From: Comamonadaceae bacterium | GTDB taxonomy: Bacteria > Pseudomonadota > Gammaproteobacteria > Burkholderiales > Burkholderiaceae_C | NCBI GenBank assembly: GCA_947450645.1 | Contig: CANFWH010000001.1 | Location: 151,839 to 215,838, forward strand | Length of the DNA: 64,000 nucleotides | Reading direction: 5' to 3' | Position numbers and translations under genes: made by a program | Part shown: positions 17,865 through 26,931 of the stretch, piece by piece | How positions within the stretch are numbered: position 1 is the stretch's first letter | How the letters are laid out: each line of letters opens with the position of its first letter | Notes under the pieces: model-generated | What the model saw: only the letters and a program-made list of their open reading frames with translations | What the model was told of the DNA's origin: nothing | Databases searched by the model: none

Positions 17865-18629
17865 ATGACCGACATCCTAGAGCACACTGAATCAGGCGTG
17901 ATGACGCTTACACTTAACCGCGTTGATAAAAAGAATTCAATTACAAGCGCCATGTACGGCCTGCTAGCCGATTCGTTGGCTAAAGCCAAAGACGATGCCA
18001 GCATTCGCGTCGTCGTCATCCAAGGTCACGCCACGATTTTTAGTGCGGGTAACGATATCGCTGACTTTTTGCACCGCCCCCCCACGACTGGTGAGGCGCC
18101 CGTGTTTCGCTTCTTGCACGGCATTGCGGCTTTTCCCAAACCTATTGTGGCTGCGGTCTGCGGACCCGCCGTGGGTATTGGCACAACGATGCTGCTCCAC
18201 TGCGATTTAGTCTATGCAGGTGACAACGCCGCGTTTGCCATGCCATTTGTTAATTTGGGCATCGTCCCCGAAGCCGCGTCTAGCCTCTTGGTGCCGCAAA
18301 TGTTTGGCTACCACCGCGCAGCAGAAGCATTGCTGTTGGGCGAGCCCTTTATGGCCGAAGCCGCACTGGAAGTGGGTCTTGTCAACAAAGTGTTGCCGCC
18401 ACTAGAGGCGAACGATTACGCCCAAACCGTGGCTAAAAAACTAGCTGCCAAGCCACTGACTTCCATCATGGAAACCAAACGCTTGATGAAGATGGGACAA
18501 ATGGATGCCGTGCACAAACGCATGGATGAAGAGGCCATTGTCTTTGGCCGCATGCTGGGTGAGCCCGCAGCCAAAGAGGCTTTCGGCGCGTTCATGGAAA
18601 AACGCAGACCTGATTTTTCTAAGCTTTAA
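17865..18629 (+). CDS. Enoyl-CoA hydratase/isomerase family protein
   Basis: A 254-residue crotonase-fold enzyme. The oxyanion-hole segment appears as FSAGNDIADF (about residue 60) and GPAVGIGTTMLLHCDLVYAGDNA (about residue 105), followed by FVNLGIVPEAASS. The place of the usual catalytic glutamates is only partly conserved, so hydratase against isomerase cannot be decided. It closes the TetR/acyl-CoA dehydrogenase operon. Its stop and that of convergent holA share the palindrome TTAA. Confidence 0.92.
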   Translation: MTDILEHTESGVMTLTLNRVDKKNSITSAMYGLLADSLAKAKDDASIRVVVIQGHATIFSAGNDIADFLHRPPTTGEAPVFRFLHGIAAFPKPIVAAVCGPAVGIGTTMLLHCDLVYAGDNAAFAMPFVNLGIVPEAASSLLVPQMFGYHRAAEALLLGEPFMAEAALEVGLVNKVLPPLEANDYAQTVAKKLAAKPLTSIMETKRLMKMGQMDAVHKRMDEEAIVFGRMLGEPAAKEAFGAFMEKRRPDFSKL

Positions 18630-19672
18630 GCCGCGACTCGTACCACCATCTGCGCCAGCCGATGCAGCGCCTGCCACGGCTCACTGGGCCAATCGGGGTG
18701 TTTGAGTCCCTTCACCACACCATCGACATGATGCGCGGCTTGTAGCAATTTATTGATCGTGTTCATCTGCACATTGGGCATGATGCGCTCAAACTGTTTT
18801 TCTTTCGCGCCCCACACGCGCTGCTCGCGAAGCGCCATGGCTAAAGGCCTGCCAGCCGACAGGCTATCTGCCACGCGCTTCATGGCACGGATATCTTCAG
18901 CTAGCGCCCAGTGCACGAGCACAGCCGCTTCGCCCTCAGCTTGCAAGCCATCCAGCATGCGCTGTGTGCGCTCGGCCTTGCCCGCCAACACCGCATCGCT
19001 GAGTTTGAACACGTCGTAGCGAGCCACGTTCATCACAGCGGATTCAATTTGCGTAAGACTGAGTTCGCCTGCTGGATAAAGCAACGCCAGTTTTTGCACC
19101 TCTTGAAAAGCGGCCAGCAAATTGCCTTCCACGCGATCAGCAAAAAACTGCAGCGCTTGTTGGCCTTCCGCCCCTGCTTGCACGCGCTGACCTTGCGCAT
19201 CTAAGCGCTTAGCAATCCACGGCGGCAAGGCGCCTCGCTCGACGGGATCGATCTTGATCGTCATGCCAAAGTTGTCAAGTGCCGCAAACCACGCACTGCT
19301 TTGCGTGGCCTTGTCTAAGCGTGGCAACGAAATAAGCGTCAACACCGCATCGTTATCTTTTGCAAGTTCCGCGATTTTTTGTAGCGCAGCGCTGCCCTCT
19401 TTGCCCGGCTTTCCTGTAGGGATGCGAATGTCGATGATTTGCTTATCGCCAAAAAGTCCCATCGATTGACCCGTATTCAGCACCTCGGCCCAATCGAAAT
19501 GAACGCCCTGCACGGTGAAACTGGAGCGCTCGGTAAACCCCTGCGCTCTAGCCGTTTGGCGAATGGCGTCTGCGGCTTCTAATTGCAAGAGCGCTTCATC
19601 ACCATGCACGGTATAAAGCGAGCGCAAGCCCTTTTGCAAATGCGCACTAAGAGCTGGAAGGCCAAGCTGCAT
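18626..19672 (-). CDS. holA: DNA polymerase III subunit delta
   Basis: A 348-residue clamp-loader subunit that opens the beta clamp. The N-terminal SLYTVHGDEALLQLEAADAIRQ block is the HolA signature, followed by the AAA+-like domains without a functional Walker A, as usual for delta. Last gene of a leuS-lptE-holA run on this strand, an order typical for beta- and gammaproteobacteria. Confidence 0.95.
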   Translation of the reverse strand: MQLGLPALSAHLQKGLRSLYTVHGDEALLQLEAADAIRQTARAQGFTERSSFTVQGVHFDWAEVLNTGQSMGLFGDKQIIDIRIPTGKPGKEGSAALQKIAELAKDNDAVLTLISLPRLDKATQSSAWFAALDNFGMTIKIDPVERGALPPWIAKRLDAQGQRVQAGAEGQQALQFFADRVEGNLLAAFQEVQKLALLYPAGELSLTQIESAVMNVARYDVFKLSDAVLAGKAERTQRMLDGLQAEGEAAVLVHWALAEDIRAMKRVADSLSAGRPLAMALREQRVWGAKEKQFERIMPNVQMNTINKLLQAAHHVDGVVKGLKHPDWPSEPWQALHRLAQMVVRVAA

Positions 19673-19686
19673 AAGGCTTTGGCTAG

Positions 19687-20193
19687 TTACAGCGATTTCA
19701 CTGCCGACAATCGGCGTAGCAATTGGAACACGATCTCTTGCTGCATATCGCGGTAGAGCAATTGCTCTTCAGACTCTTTGGCCAGCGCGGCAGACTCTGA
19801 GTAACTTTGCTCGCGCTCTTGCAAAAGCTCCACTTCGTCGAGCAGCGTTTTACCTTGCGTGGTAAATAACGAAAAGCGAAATCGCACGCGCAACAGCACC
19901 GCATTCACCTGACCATTCACACCCGTACCGACTACGACGCGTTCGCGCTGCTCTTGGTGAATGCGCAGCACCACTTGCGCTTTATTTGCATCGGCCGCTG
20001 CATCCAGTATGGTCAATCCTTGCCCTATGGCTTGGCGTTTGAAATCAATGCCAATGGGCGAGTTGGGCGTAAAACCGCTAAACAATGTTTGAAAGGCGTA
20101 GCCATAAGACGCTTTGCCGCGCAGCTCAAAGCCACAGCCAGCAAGGCTTGCGGCTGATAAGACGATCAATAGTGTGCGGCGTTGTATCTTCAT
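19687..20193 (-). CDS. lptE: LPS-assembly lipoprotein LptE
   Basis: A 168-residue outer-membrane lipoprotein that plugs the LptD barrel in lipopolysaccharide export. A type II signal peptide ends in the lipobox LAGC (Cys20), followed by GFELRG, the standard LptE start. The rest fits the LptE/RlpB domain (YSESAALAKESEEQLLYRDM). It lies between leuS and holA with gaps of 6 and 14 bases. Confidence 0.95.
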   Translation of the reverse strand: MKIQRRTLLIVLSAASLAGCGFELRGKASYGYAFQTLFSGFTPNSPIGIDFKRQAIGQGLTILDAAADANKAQVVLRIHQEQRERVVVGTGVNGQVNAVLLRVRFRFSLFTTQGKTLLDEVELLQEREQSYSESAALAKESEEQLLYRDMQQEIVFQLLRRLSAVKSL

Positions 20194-20199
20194 AATGAG

Positions 20200-22992
20200 T
20201 TAGATCACGATGTTAACCAAGCGGCCCGGCACCACGATCACCTTTTTAGGCGCAGCACCAGCAGCTTGTTTGATGAATGCCTCGGTAGCGAGTGCTGCCG
20301 CTTCAATCGCAGCTTTGTCCGCCGATGCGGGCACCGTGATCGAGCCGCGCAGCTTGCCGTTGACTTGCAGCATGAGTTCTAACTCATCACGCACCAGCGC
20401 CGACTCATCCACTTCCGCCCAAGCCACGTCGAGTAAGTCACCGCAGCATTCGGCATAACCCAGTTCCGTCCAAAGCTGGAAAGCAATATGTGGGCAAGCG
20501 GGATAAAGCACCCGCAGCAAGATGGACACGCATTCTGATAGTGCCGCAGCATTCGATTCGGCACTCGTGGAAGCCTTATCCATTAAGGCTTGCGGAGCAT
20601 CTTCTAGGGTATTGAGCATCTTCATCACCGCCGACACCACCGTGTTGTATTGCATGCGTTCGTAGTCGTAATTCGCTTGCTTCAAAATCGTGTGCATCTC
20701 GCGGCGCAGCGTTTTTGCCTCGCTGGAAAATTCCACGGGCTTGCTGCGATCAACTGTCATGCCAAGCGCGATTGCGTCTTTGTTCTTTTGCGCAAAGTTC
20801 CATACGCGGCGAAGAAAGCGATAGCTGCCCTCCACAGCCGCATCGTTCCACTCCAGCGTTGCTTCGGGCGGCGCAGTGAACATCATGTAGAGACGCGCCG
20901 TGTCTGCGCCGTAGCGGTCGATGATGTCTTGCGGATCAACACCGTTGTTCTTGGATTTCGACATCGTGGTGACGCCGCCGTAGTCCACCACGCTGCCATC
21001 CGATTTCAACTTCGCGCCGCTGATTTTTCCATCTGCGCCAAAGTTGTTTTCTACATCCGTTGGCCAGAAATAATCAATGCCACCCTTGGCATTTTTGCGG
21101 CTGTACACGTGGTTCAAAACCATACCTTGGCAAAGCAATTTGGTAAACGGCTCATCGACTTGCAAGAGTCCCAAATCGCGCATTACCTTGGTCCAAAAGC
21201 GCGCGTAGAGCAAATGCAAAATCGCGTGCTCGATGCCGCCAATGTATTGATCCATGCCGCCGCGCTTGGCTGGGTCTGCGTTTGCGCCCATCCAATACGC
21301 CGCGCCGCCCGCGACCATCGCATCCATGTTGGTCGGGTCGCAATAGCGCGAGTAGTACCAGCTCGAATCCACAAACGTGTCCATCGTGTCGGTTTCACGC
21401 TTGGCGGGCTTGTCGCAAGTGGGGCAAGCGACGTTTAGAAATTTAGCGCTTTTGTGCAATGGATTACCTGAACCATCGGGCACAAGGTCGGTTGGCAGCA
21501 CGACAGGCAAATCTTTTTCAGGCACGGGCACTGCGCCGCAAACATCGCAATGGATGATAGGAATCGGTGTGCCCCAATAACGCTGACGACTAATGCCCCA
21601 GTCGCGCAGGCGCCATGTGGTTTTTCTCTCGCCTAGGCCTTTAGTGGCAAGGTCTGCGGCAATAACGTCAATCGCTGCATGAAAACTAAGCCCATCGTAT
21701 TTTTGAGAATTGAATAAGGTCCCGCGCTTAGCAAAAGGCTCTTCCCACTTTCCCCAATCAACACGCCAAGATATACCTGGTGGTAAGCAATGAATAGCTG
21801 GAAAAACTTGCTTCAACGCAGCAATAGGTTCGGTCAACTCCCAGCCTTCAGGAATAACAACAGCTTTAACCACAAGCCCATATTTTTTCGCAAATGCAAA
21901 ATCGCGTTCATCATGCGCGGGCACGCCCATCACAGCGCCGTCGCCGTAGCTCATGAGCACATAGTTGCCGACCCATACTGGAATTTCTTTTCCTGTCAAT
22001 GGATGAGTAACCTTCAACTCTGAATCGACACCATTCTTTTCTTGGGTTGCCAATTCCGCCTCAGTCGTACCACCTAGCTTCAATTTTTCAATTTCGTCTG
22101 CAATGCTCTTTTTACGTTTGCCCGCTTCAATTGCCAATGGGTGCTCAGGCGCAACGGCACAGAAGGTCACGCCCATGATGGTGTCGGCGCGGGTGGTGAA
22201 GACGTACATCTTGCCGCCCTGAATCAACTCACCAGCAGAATCTTTAATCACATGAGGGAATGCAAAGCGAACGCCTTCCGATTTGCCAATCCAGTTTTCC
22301 TGCATCAACCGCACACGCTCGGGCCAGCCCGCAAGCCCCGTCTGGACATGCTCTAGCAGCTCGGGCGCATACTTTGTGATGTTCAAGTAATAACCAGGAA
22401 TCTCGCGCTTTTCGACCACTGCGCCCGTGCGCCAGCCTTTGCCGTCAATCACTTGCTCGTTGGCCAGCACGGTCATATCGACAGGATCCCAGTTCACGGT
22501 TTGCGTCTTGCGGTACGCAATGCCCGCATCCAGCATCTTTAAAAACAACCACTGGTTCCATTTGTAATAGCTCGGGTCGCAGGTCGCCACTTCGCGCGAC
22601 CAGTCAATGGCGAGTCCCATCGCTTGCATTTGCTTTTTCATGTAGGCGATATTGGAGTGCGTCCACTCAGCAGGCGGCACGCCGTTTTTCATGGCGGCGT
22701 TTTCTGCGGGCAGGCCAAAAGCATCCCAGCCCATGGGCATGAGGACGTTGTAGCCCTTCATGCGCAGCTGGCGCGTGAGCATGTCGTTGATGGTGTAGTT
22801 GCGCACATGTCCCATGTGCAGCTTGCCCGATGGGTAAGGCAGCATGGAGCAGGCGTAGAACTTGCCGAGAGGCTTGTTGGAAGTCTCAGTCACGCGGTAG
22901 GCGTCACGAGCGTTCCAGTTGGCTTGGGCGGCTTTTTCTAGGACGGAGGGATTAAAGACGAGGGAATCGGTAGAGGCTTGAATTTCTTGCAT
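20200..22992 (-). CDS. leuS: Leucyl-tRNA synthetase
   Basis: A 930-residue class I aminoacyl-tRNA synthetase. The HIGH-type motif is HMGH in [13 protein letters not shown] near residue 58, and the KMSKS loop is TMSKSKNN near residue 655. Between them are the zinc-type CP cysteines and the editing domain. Length is slightly above the E. coli enzyme (860). It heads the leuS-lptE-holA unit. Confidence 0.98.
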   Translation of the reverse strand: MQEIQASTDSLVFNPSVLEKAAQANWNARDAYRVTETSNKPLGKFYACSMLPYPSGKLHMGHVRNYTINDMLTRQLRMKGYNVLMPMGWDAFGLPAENAAMKNGVPPAEWTHSNIAYMKKQMQAMGLAIDWSREVATCDPSYYKWNQWLFLKMLDAGIAYRKTQTVNWDPVDMTVLANEQVIDGKGWRTGAVVEKREIPGYYLNITKYAPELLEHVQTGLAGWPERVRLMQENWIGKSEGVRFAFPHVIKDSAGELIQGGKMYVFTTRADTIMGVTFCAVAPEHPLAIEAGKRKKSIADEIEKLKLGGTTEAELATQEKNGVDSELKVTHPLTGKEIPVWVGNYVLMSYGDGAVMGVPAHDERDFAFAKKYGLVVKAVVIPEGWELTEPIAALKQVFPAIHCLPPGISWRVDWGKWEEPFAKRGTLFNSQKYDGLSFHAAIDVIAADLATKGLGERKTTWRLRDWGISRQRYWGTPIPIIHCDVCGAVPVPEKDLPVVLPTDLVPDGSGNPLHKSAKFLNVACPTCDKPAKRETDTMDTFVDSSWYYSRYCDPTNMDAMVAGGAAYWMGANADPAKRGGMDQYIGGIEHAILHLLYARFWTKVMRDLGLLQVDEPFTKLLCQGMVLNHVYSRKNAKGGIDYFWPTDVENNFGADGKISGAKLKSDGSVVDYGGVTTMSKSKNNGVDPQDIIDRYGADTARLYMMFTAPPEATLEWNDAAVEGSYRFLRRVWNFAQKNKDAIALGMTVDRSKPVEFSSEAKTLRREMHTILKQANYDYERMQYNTVVSAVMKMLNTLEDAPQALMDKASTSAESNAAALSECVSILLRVLYPACPHIAFQLWTELGYAECCGDLLDVAWAEVDESALVRDELELMLQVNGKLRGSITVPASADKAAIEAAALATEAFIKQAAGAAPKKVIVVPGRLVNIVI

Positions 22993-23001
22993 CCCCCAAT
23001 T

Positions 23002-23469
23002 TTACGGGGCACACCAGCTCCTGCATTTCGCTTTGAACCAGCTAGTTGCGTCCACGCTCCAAGCTCCCACGCCCCAAATCGAAAGTCCCGCCAAAAGCGA
23101 TCCCCAAAATTGATGCTGTTGCAAAGCGGCGGGCGCGATCTCGGCGAATGAATTTGCAGCGACGATGTTCATCACAAAAAGACCTAGTGCCCCAAAGCGA
23201 CCGAAGAGTCCAAACACCAAGAGCACAGGCAAGATTAGTTCGCCACCCGTACCCATGACAGCCGCTAGCGTGGGCGACAGGTCGGTCAAGATAGGCACGT
23301 GAAAATCGTTGGTGAAGAGTTCAATCGTGGTGTCCCAGCTTTGAATTTTGAGCAGCCCTGATGAAAAAAATACCCAGCCAACATAGAGGCGTGCCAACAG
23401 CAGCGCTGGATTTTTGAGGGACTCTAAAGCTGTCACCAGCTTGCCCCATAACTGAATCATGTTGTTCAT
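23002..23469 (-). CDS. DoxX-family membrane protein of the bufferin operon
   Basis: A 155-residue four-helix membrane protein of the DoxX family (LYVGWVFFSSGLLKI, then GTGGELILPVLLVFGLFGRFGALGLFVMN). The start is taken at 23469, where the ATG overlaps the TGA of the upstream gene; a longer reading frame has no support. DoxX proteins are the fourth standard member of bufferin (gig) operons, where their exact role is unknown. Last gene of bufA1-bufB-bufC-doxX. Confidence 0.9.
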   Translation of the reverse strand: MNNMIQLWGKLVTALESLKNPALLLARLYVGWVFFSSGLLKIQSWDTTIELFTNDFHVPILTDLSPTLAAVMGTGGELILPVLLVFGLFGRFGALGLFVMNIVAANSFAEIAPAALQQHQFWGSLLAGLSIWGVGAWSVDATSWFKAKCRSWCAP

Positions 23470-24080
23470 AGTTGTGCGTCCTTTGGAATTGAAATGCATG
23501 CCGTTTTAAAACCTTGGCGATAGACCAAAGCACTCTGCCCTTGTTTGTCGGAGATGTCCTCCAAACTCTTACCGCTGTGCAAGTCAACAATCGGAAATTC
23601 GCTCTCAATCAAGGCAAGCGGCACGGGGTCTGCGGAGTCAGCATCTGCCGCCGTCAGCCCCGCATGAAGCGCCCACTCGAGCGCAGCCACATCGGGCAAA
23701 TACGCCTCGTGCTGCATCAGCTCTGGGATGGCGCGCAGGAAAGCCTCGAGTCCTTCGCCCCACTGTGCAAGATCGCCCTTGGTGGGCGGCTCGGTACGCC
23801 AAAAATGCACGGCCAATCCATCAAACTGCTCGTCGCCCATCAGTCTACGCACAGTAGGAAATGCGGCCGCCAACACTTGCTGCGCCAAGATGGCTGCGTT
23901 TGAACGGTAGGCCTGCAAGCCACGTTGGTACTGGCCTGTGGGCCATGATTGCTGGGAAGCCAAAGCTGTATTGGCCTGCACGGCAGCCCATGAATTGAAT
24001 AGCCCGCCAAGCAACATTTGCTGTTGCGCGAGTAGCGTTTGCGTTTGCGTTTGCGCATCCATGCGTGCTTGCGGCTTCAT
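23466..24080 (-). CDS. bufC: DUF2063-family MNIO partner protein BufC
   Basis: A 204-residue protein of the DUF2063 (HvfC/BufC) family. The conserved core YRSNAAILAQQVLAAAFPTVRRLMGDEQFDGLAVHFW and YLPDVAALEWALHAG is easily seen. It is the partner that brings the precursor peptide to the MNIO enzyme. The start at 24080 overlaps the stop of bufB by four bases, fitting coupled translation; the frame is open further upstream but that part lies within bufB. Confidence 0.92.
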   Translation of the reverse strand: MKPQARMDAQTQTQTLLAQQQMLLGGLFNSWAAVQANTALASQQSWPTGQYQRGLQAYRSNAAILAQQVLAAAFPTVRRLMGDEQFDGLAVHFWRTEPPTKGDLAQWGEGLEAFLRAIPELMQHEAYLPDVAALEWALHAGLTAADADSADPVPLALIESEFPIVDLHSGKSLEDISDKQGQSALVYRQGFKTACISIPKDAQL

Positions 24081-24979
24081 GCCAGCGCCTCGCGTACGTG
24101 CTTTTTTGCCAATTGAACTTGATCCAGCCACACCGTCAATTCAGGCACATTCGTGTCCCACTCGATGAGTGTTTGAACCCGTCCAAAGCGCTGCGAAGCG
24201 TAGCGATATAGATTCCACACGGGCGCATTCACGGCGCACGAGTGGTCGTCAATCACGATGTCATCCATGACGCTATGGCCAGCCAAATGAATCTCGGCGA
24301 CGACATTTGCCGGGATTTGGTCGAGCCAGTTTTTGCAAGTTCGCAGTGGATCAATCAACTCTCCTGCTTTCACTTGGTTGAGCGCATTGACATAGATGTT
24401 GTTGACATCAACCAAGAGCTTGCAACCCGTGCGCTTTGTCAGCTCCGCAAGGAACTGCGTCTCTGAATAATCTGATGCTTGCCAAGCAAAGTAAGCAGAT
24501 AAATTCTCAACAGCGATGTTCCGTTTCAAGCGATCTTGCACCTGGCTCACATTGCGGCAGAGCACAGCCAACGAGGCCTGCGAGAAAGGGATGGGCAGCA
24601 AGTCGGATGCGTGAATGATGTTCGCCGCTGTTTCGCTCAGGGTCTCATGGGGCAAAAAACCACGCGCAAAGCAAGCATGATCGGAGACTAAAAGTGGATC
24701 GGTACGCTCTACCAAATCAGCCAGTTGATCGAGATGCCAAGGATCGAGTCCAACGGCAGAGCCCAGTGCCAGTCCAACACCATGCAAACTGATAGGCCAA
24801 TGCTGGCATGCCTTGGCGAGGGTTGCGCGGGCTGCGCCGCCACCGCCAACCTCGTTTGCAAAAAAGTTTTCTGAATGAACTTCTAAGAAATCCACCGCCA
24901 ATTCAGACGAGCCTGAATACGTGGATGAATTTTCTAGAAGCTCGGCATAGTGCGCGTGCTTAAAACCTATGCCGAACAT
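24077..24979 (-). CDS. bufB: MNIO (DUF692) family multinuclear iron oxidase BufB
   Basis: A 300-residue TIM-barrel enzyme of the DUF692 family, now known as multinuclear non-haem iron-dependent oxidative enzymes. Metal-binding segments are visible: FLEVHSENFF near residue 50, SDHACF, LLVDVNNIYVNA near residue 190, EIHLAGH and IEWDTN near the C-terminus. In bufferin systems this enzyme converts cysteines of the small precursor to 5-thiooxazole groups that bind copper. The precursor gene lies just upstream on the same strand, 24 bases away. Confidence 0.94.
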   Translation of the reverse strand: MFGIGFKHAHYAELLENSSTYSGSSELAVDFLEVHSENFFANEVGGGGAARATLAKACQHWPISLHGVGLALGSAVGLDPWHLDQLADLVERTDPLLVSDHACFARGFLPHETLSETAANIIHASDLLPIPFSQASLAVLCRNVSQVQDRLKRNIAVENLSAYFAWQASDYSETQFLAELTKRTGCKLLVDVNNIYVNALNQVKAGELIDPLRTCKNWLDQIPANVVAEIHLAGHSVMDDIVIDDHSCAVNAPVWNLYRYASQRFGRVQTLIEWDTNVPELTVWLDQVQLAKKHVREALA

Positions 24980-25003
24980 CTTCCAACAACCTTAAATGAA
25001 AAA

Positions 25004-25300
25004 TTACTTCTTCATCATGTCATCTTTTTTCATCATCATCTTTTTGTCTTCGGCGGTCATGCCTTTCATGTTTTTGCATTCGCCCTTGGCAACGTATTTC
25101 CAGTCGTCAGCGCTATTGGCAACTTTGGATTGGCCTTGGCAAGAATGCGTGCCCATGCCATTTGCGCAATCGTTTTGACCTGCGGCTGCAATGCCGTAGC
25201 ATTTTTCTTTGGCTTGTGCATTCGCCGTCATGGACTGAGTTGCCAAAAGCCCTGTGAGCAGAGCAACTGCGGTGGTAGCAATAAATGTGCGTTGTTTCAT
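25004..25300 (-). CDS. bufA1: Bufferin precursor peptide BufA1 (DUF2282) with Met-rich tail
   Basis: A 98-residue exported peptide. Residues 1-30 are a long signal peptide ending TANAQA. The core carries four cysteines, C34, C45, C54 and C75, in the BufA1/DUF2282 arrangement (EKCYGIA, NDCA, HSC, GEC). The known modification by BufB turns core cysteines into copper-binding thiooxazoles. After the last Cys comes a tail with methionines at 78, 81, 88-90 and 95-96 among lysines, which could add soft-metal ligands. AGGAG lies nine bases before the ATG. It heads the buf operon. Confidence 0.93.
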   Translation of the reverse strand: MKQRTFIATTAVALLTGLLATQSMTANAQAKEKCYGIAAAGQNDCANGMGTHSCQGQSKVANSADDWKYVAKGECKNMKGMTAEDKKMMMKKDDMMKK

Positions 25301-25445
25301 GATTGAAAACTCCTAAGTAAAAAAATAGAAAAAGTAACGTTAAAAGGAAATAATCGCAGCACTCAAAAACTCATTCAATTGCAGCGATTGTGTATCAGTA
25401 GCCACCACTTCAAAAGTCTTACAGCTTCGGTTAAATTATTTGCGC
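25301..25445 (-). promoter_or_regulatory. Leader and promoter region of the bufferin operon
   Basis: These 145 bases between the thioredoxin gene and bufA1 are AT-rich and carry the bufA1 ribosome binding site (AGGAG near 25307). The bufferin operons studied so far use an ECF sigma factor; on this strand AACC and GTAAGA-type elements occur near 25420-25440, but I cannot assign a -35/-10 pair with confidence. Confidence 0.4.
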
Positions 25446-25952
25446 TCAAGGCAATAAATCCGCAATATCGTTCCAAGCTTCGGCAGGAATCCGACCCATA
25501 TAGGTTTGGCGTAGCGCCTGCTTGTCGTCAATCAAAAAGCTGGTGGGAAGCCCCGTACCCGTGTACAGGCTATCTGCAATCAAATCTTTGTTATAGATAT
25601 AGATGAACTGCGGGTTATCGCCATGGATGACTTTGTTAATTTGCAAATAGCTTTGAAAATCTTGCCTGCTCTTATCGTGATTGACCGCGAGCACAACAAA
25701 GGGTTTATTTCGCCAACCTGCAATATTGCTGCGTAGCTCTTCCATTTTGTCAAGACAAACGGGGCATGTGGTGCTCCAATGAAAAATCAGCAGGGTCTTG
25801 CCACCATAATTAGCAAGGTCAAATGCGACGGGACTCTCTGGACTTGCGCGAAGAATGGGTTTGCCAGAAGGTTGCGCCCATGCCGTACCCGTAGTCAAGC
25901 TAAGAAGCAGGACGAATCCCGTTATGATGACTTTCAAATTTTGAAATCGCAT
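25446..25952 (-). CDS. TlpA/ResA-like exported thioredoxin-fold protein
   Basis: A 168-residue periplasmic thioredoxin-like protein. It has a signal peptide ending TAWAQ near residue 27 and the active site CPVC in HWSTTCPVCLDKM near residue 62, followed by GLPTSFLID with the cis-proline. GAGGT precedes its ATG. It lies between the bufferin operon and a divergent ECF sigma gene, so redox or metal stress in the envelope may be its setting. Whether it is transcribed into bufA1 is not clear, because 145 bases separate them. Confidence 0.88.
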   Translation of the reverse strand: MRFQNLKVIITGFVLLLSLTTGTAWAQPSGKPILRASPESPVAFDLANYGGKTLLIFHWSTTCPVCLDKMEELRSNIAGWRNKPFVVLAVNHDKSRQDFQSYLQINKVIHGDNPQFIYIYNKDLIADSLYTGTGLPTSFLIDDKQALRQTYMGRIPAEAWNDIADLLP

Positions 25953-25972
25953 AGATTTACCTCATCATTCAA

Positions 25973-26560
25973 ATGTCAGTAGTCGCACCAAATACCGCCG
26001 AACTTACAAAAGCCTTGGTGCAGTACCGCACCGACCTTCTTAGATATGCCAAACTGCAATTGCGTAATGACGCGTGGGCCGAAGATGTGGTCTCGGAGGT
26101 GCTCATCGTGGCACTCGAAAAACCTGAAGCGTTTGAGGGCCGCTCGCAAATCAAGACGTGGTTGATTGGCATTTTGAAGTTCAAAATTCTAGATAAATTT
26201 CGTGAAAATGCGCGTGAAGTAGCATTACCTGAATCGGAGGATGGAAGCGACAGCGATATGTTGGAAAGCTTGCTGTTTAAGGCTGACGGCCACTTTGCGG
26301 CACCTGTGAACGATTGGGGTGATCCATCGGCGCAATTGAATCGACAAGAGTTTTTTGTGATCTTGGAGGCATGTATGGAAAAGCTACCCGCGCAATTAGG
26401 CAGGCTTTTTTTGATGCGTGAGTGGCTTGAGTTATCAAGTGACGAGATTTGTAAGGAGTTGCGACTCACTTCGACAAATTTTTATGTTCAATTGCACCGC
26501 GCTCGCCTTCGCCTTCGCGAATGCTTAGATATCAACTGGTATGGAAATAAATCGCTATGA
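25973..26560 (+). CDS. ECF-type RNA polymerase sigma factor
   Basis: A 195-residue sigma70-family factor with only region 2 (residues ~20-80: YAKLQLRNDAWAEDVVSEVLIVALEK, WLIGILKFKILDKFR) and region 4 (residues ~125-190: LPAQLGRLFLMREWLELSSDEICKEL, HRARLRLREC). It is divergent from the thioredoxin gene with 20 bases between start codons and is coupled by an overlap to a zinc-finger anti-sigma factor. Similar ECF/anti-sigma pairs control bufferin and gold/copper-induced gig operons, so this pair probably controls bufABC here (inference). Confidence 0.93.
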   Translation: MSVVAPNTAELTKALVQYRTDLLRYAKLQLRNDAWAEDVVSEVLIVALEKPEAFEGRSQIKTWLIGILKFKILDKFRENAREVALPESEDGSDSDMLESLLFKADGHFAAPVNDWGDPSAQLNRQEFFVILEACMEKLPAQLGRLFLMREWLELSSDEICKELRLTSTNFYVQLHRARLRLRECLDINWYGNKSL

Positions 26561-26769
26561 CATCCATTAAATCCGCAATCCCGCTACACCGCACTTGCAA
26601 AGAAGCTGCGCATTTGATGCTGGCTGCACAAGACAAGCCTCTCAAAAATATGGACCGCTTCGCACTACAAATTCATCTGTGGATGTGCACCAACTGCCCT
26701 CGTTTTCAACGCCAACTGGAGTCGATGAAGCACGCTTTGTCGGATTGGCGCAACGAAATCGGGAAATAA
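26557..26769 (+). CDS. Zinc-binding anti-sigma factor (ZAS/zf-HC2), soluble
   Basis: A 70-residue protein with the anti-sigma zinc signature HLWMCTNC (H-x3-C-x2-C) near residues 45-52 and a conserved early Cys-Lys-Glu-Ala helix. No membrane helix is present, so it is a cytoplasmic type that could respond directly to metal or thiol stress. It overlaps the sigma gene by four bases, the usual layout of an ECF sigma/anti-sigma pair. Confidence 0.88.
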   Translation: MTSIKSAIPLHRTCKEAAHLMLAAQDKPLKNMDRFALQIHLWMCTNCPRFQRQLESMKHALSDWRNEIGK

Positions 26770-26793
26770 ACCACAAATCCATCGGTGTTTACC

Positions 26794-26818
26794 CCTTATT
26801 TTTAAAAAATAAGGTTTT
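26794..26818 (+). terminator. Rho-independent terminator after anti-sigma gene
   Basis: CCTTATT (26794-26800) pairs with AATAAGG (26808-26814) through an AT-rich centre and is followed by TTTT. It lies 25 bases after the anti-sigma stop. Confidence 0.7.
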
Positions 26819-26902
26819 GCTGATACAGCACATCAATACGCTCGCGCATAATGACACCTGATCTTTCGGTCAATGGTATTTTTATTTGTTTTTATTTTTG
26901 AT

Positions 26903-26931
26903 AGGAGTCCCTTTAAGGGAACTTGAGTTTT
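26903..26931 (+). promoter_or_regulatory. Leader of the RNA-binding protein gene with hairpin over the SD
   Basis: AGTCCC and GGGAACT around 26905-26923 can form a small hairpin holding the AAGGGA that could act as ribosome binding site for the ATG at 26932. The 160-base leader upstream is AT-rich. RNA-binding proteins of this class are often cold- or self-regulated through their leaders; here this is only a suggestion. Confidence 0.4.

Noticed and set aside
20650..21438. 262-codon open frame opposite leuS
   Set aside because: Shadow of leuS; Cys/Arg/His-rich nonsense composition and no ribosome binding site.
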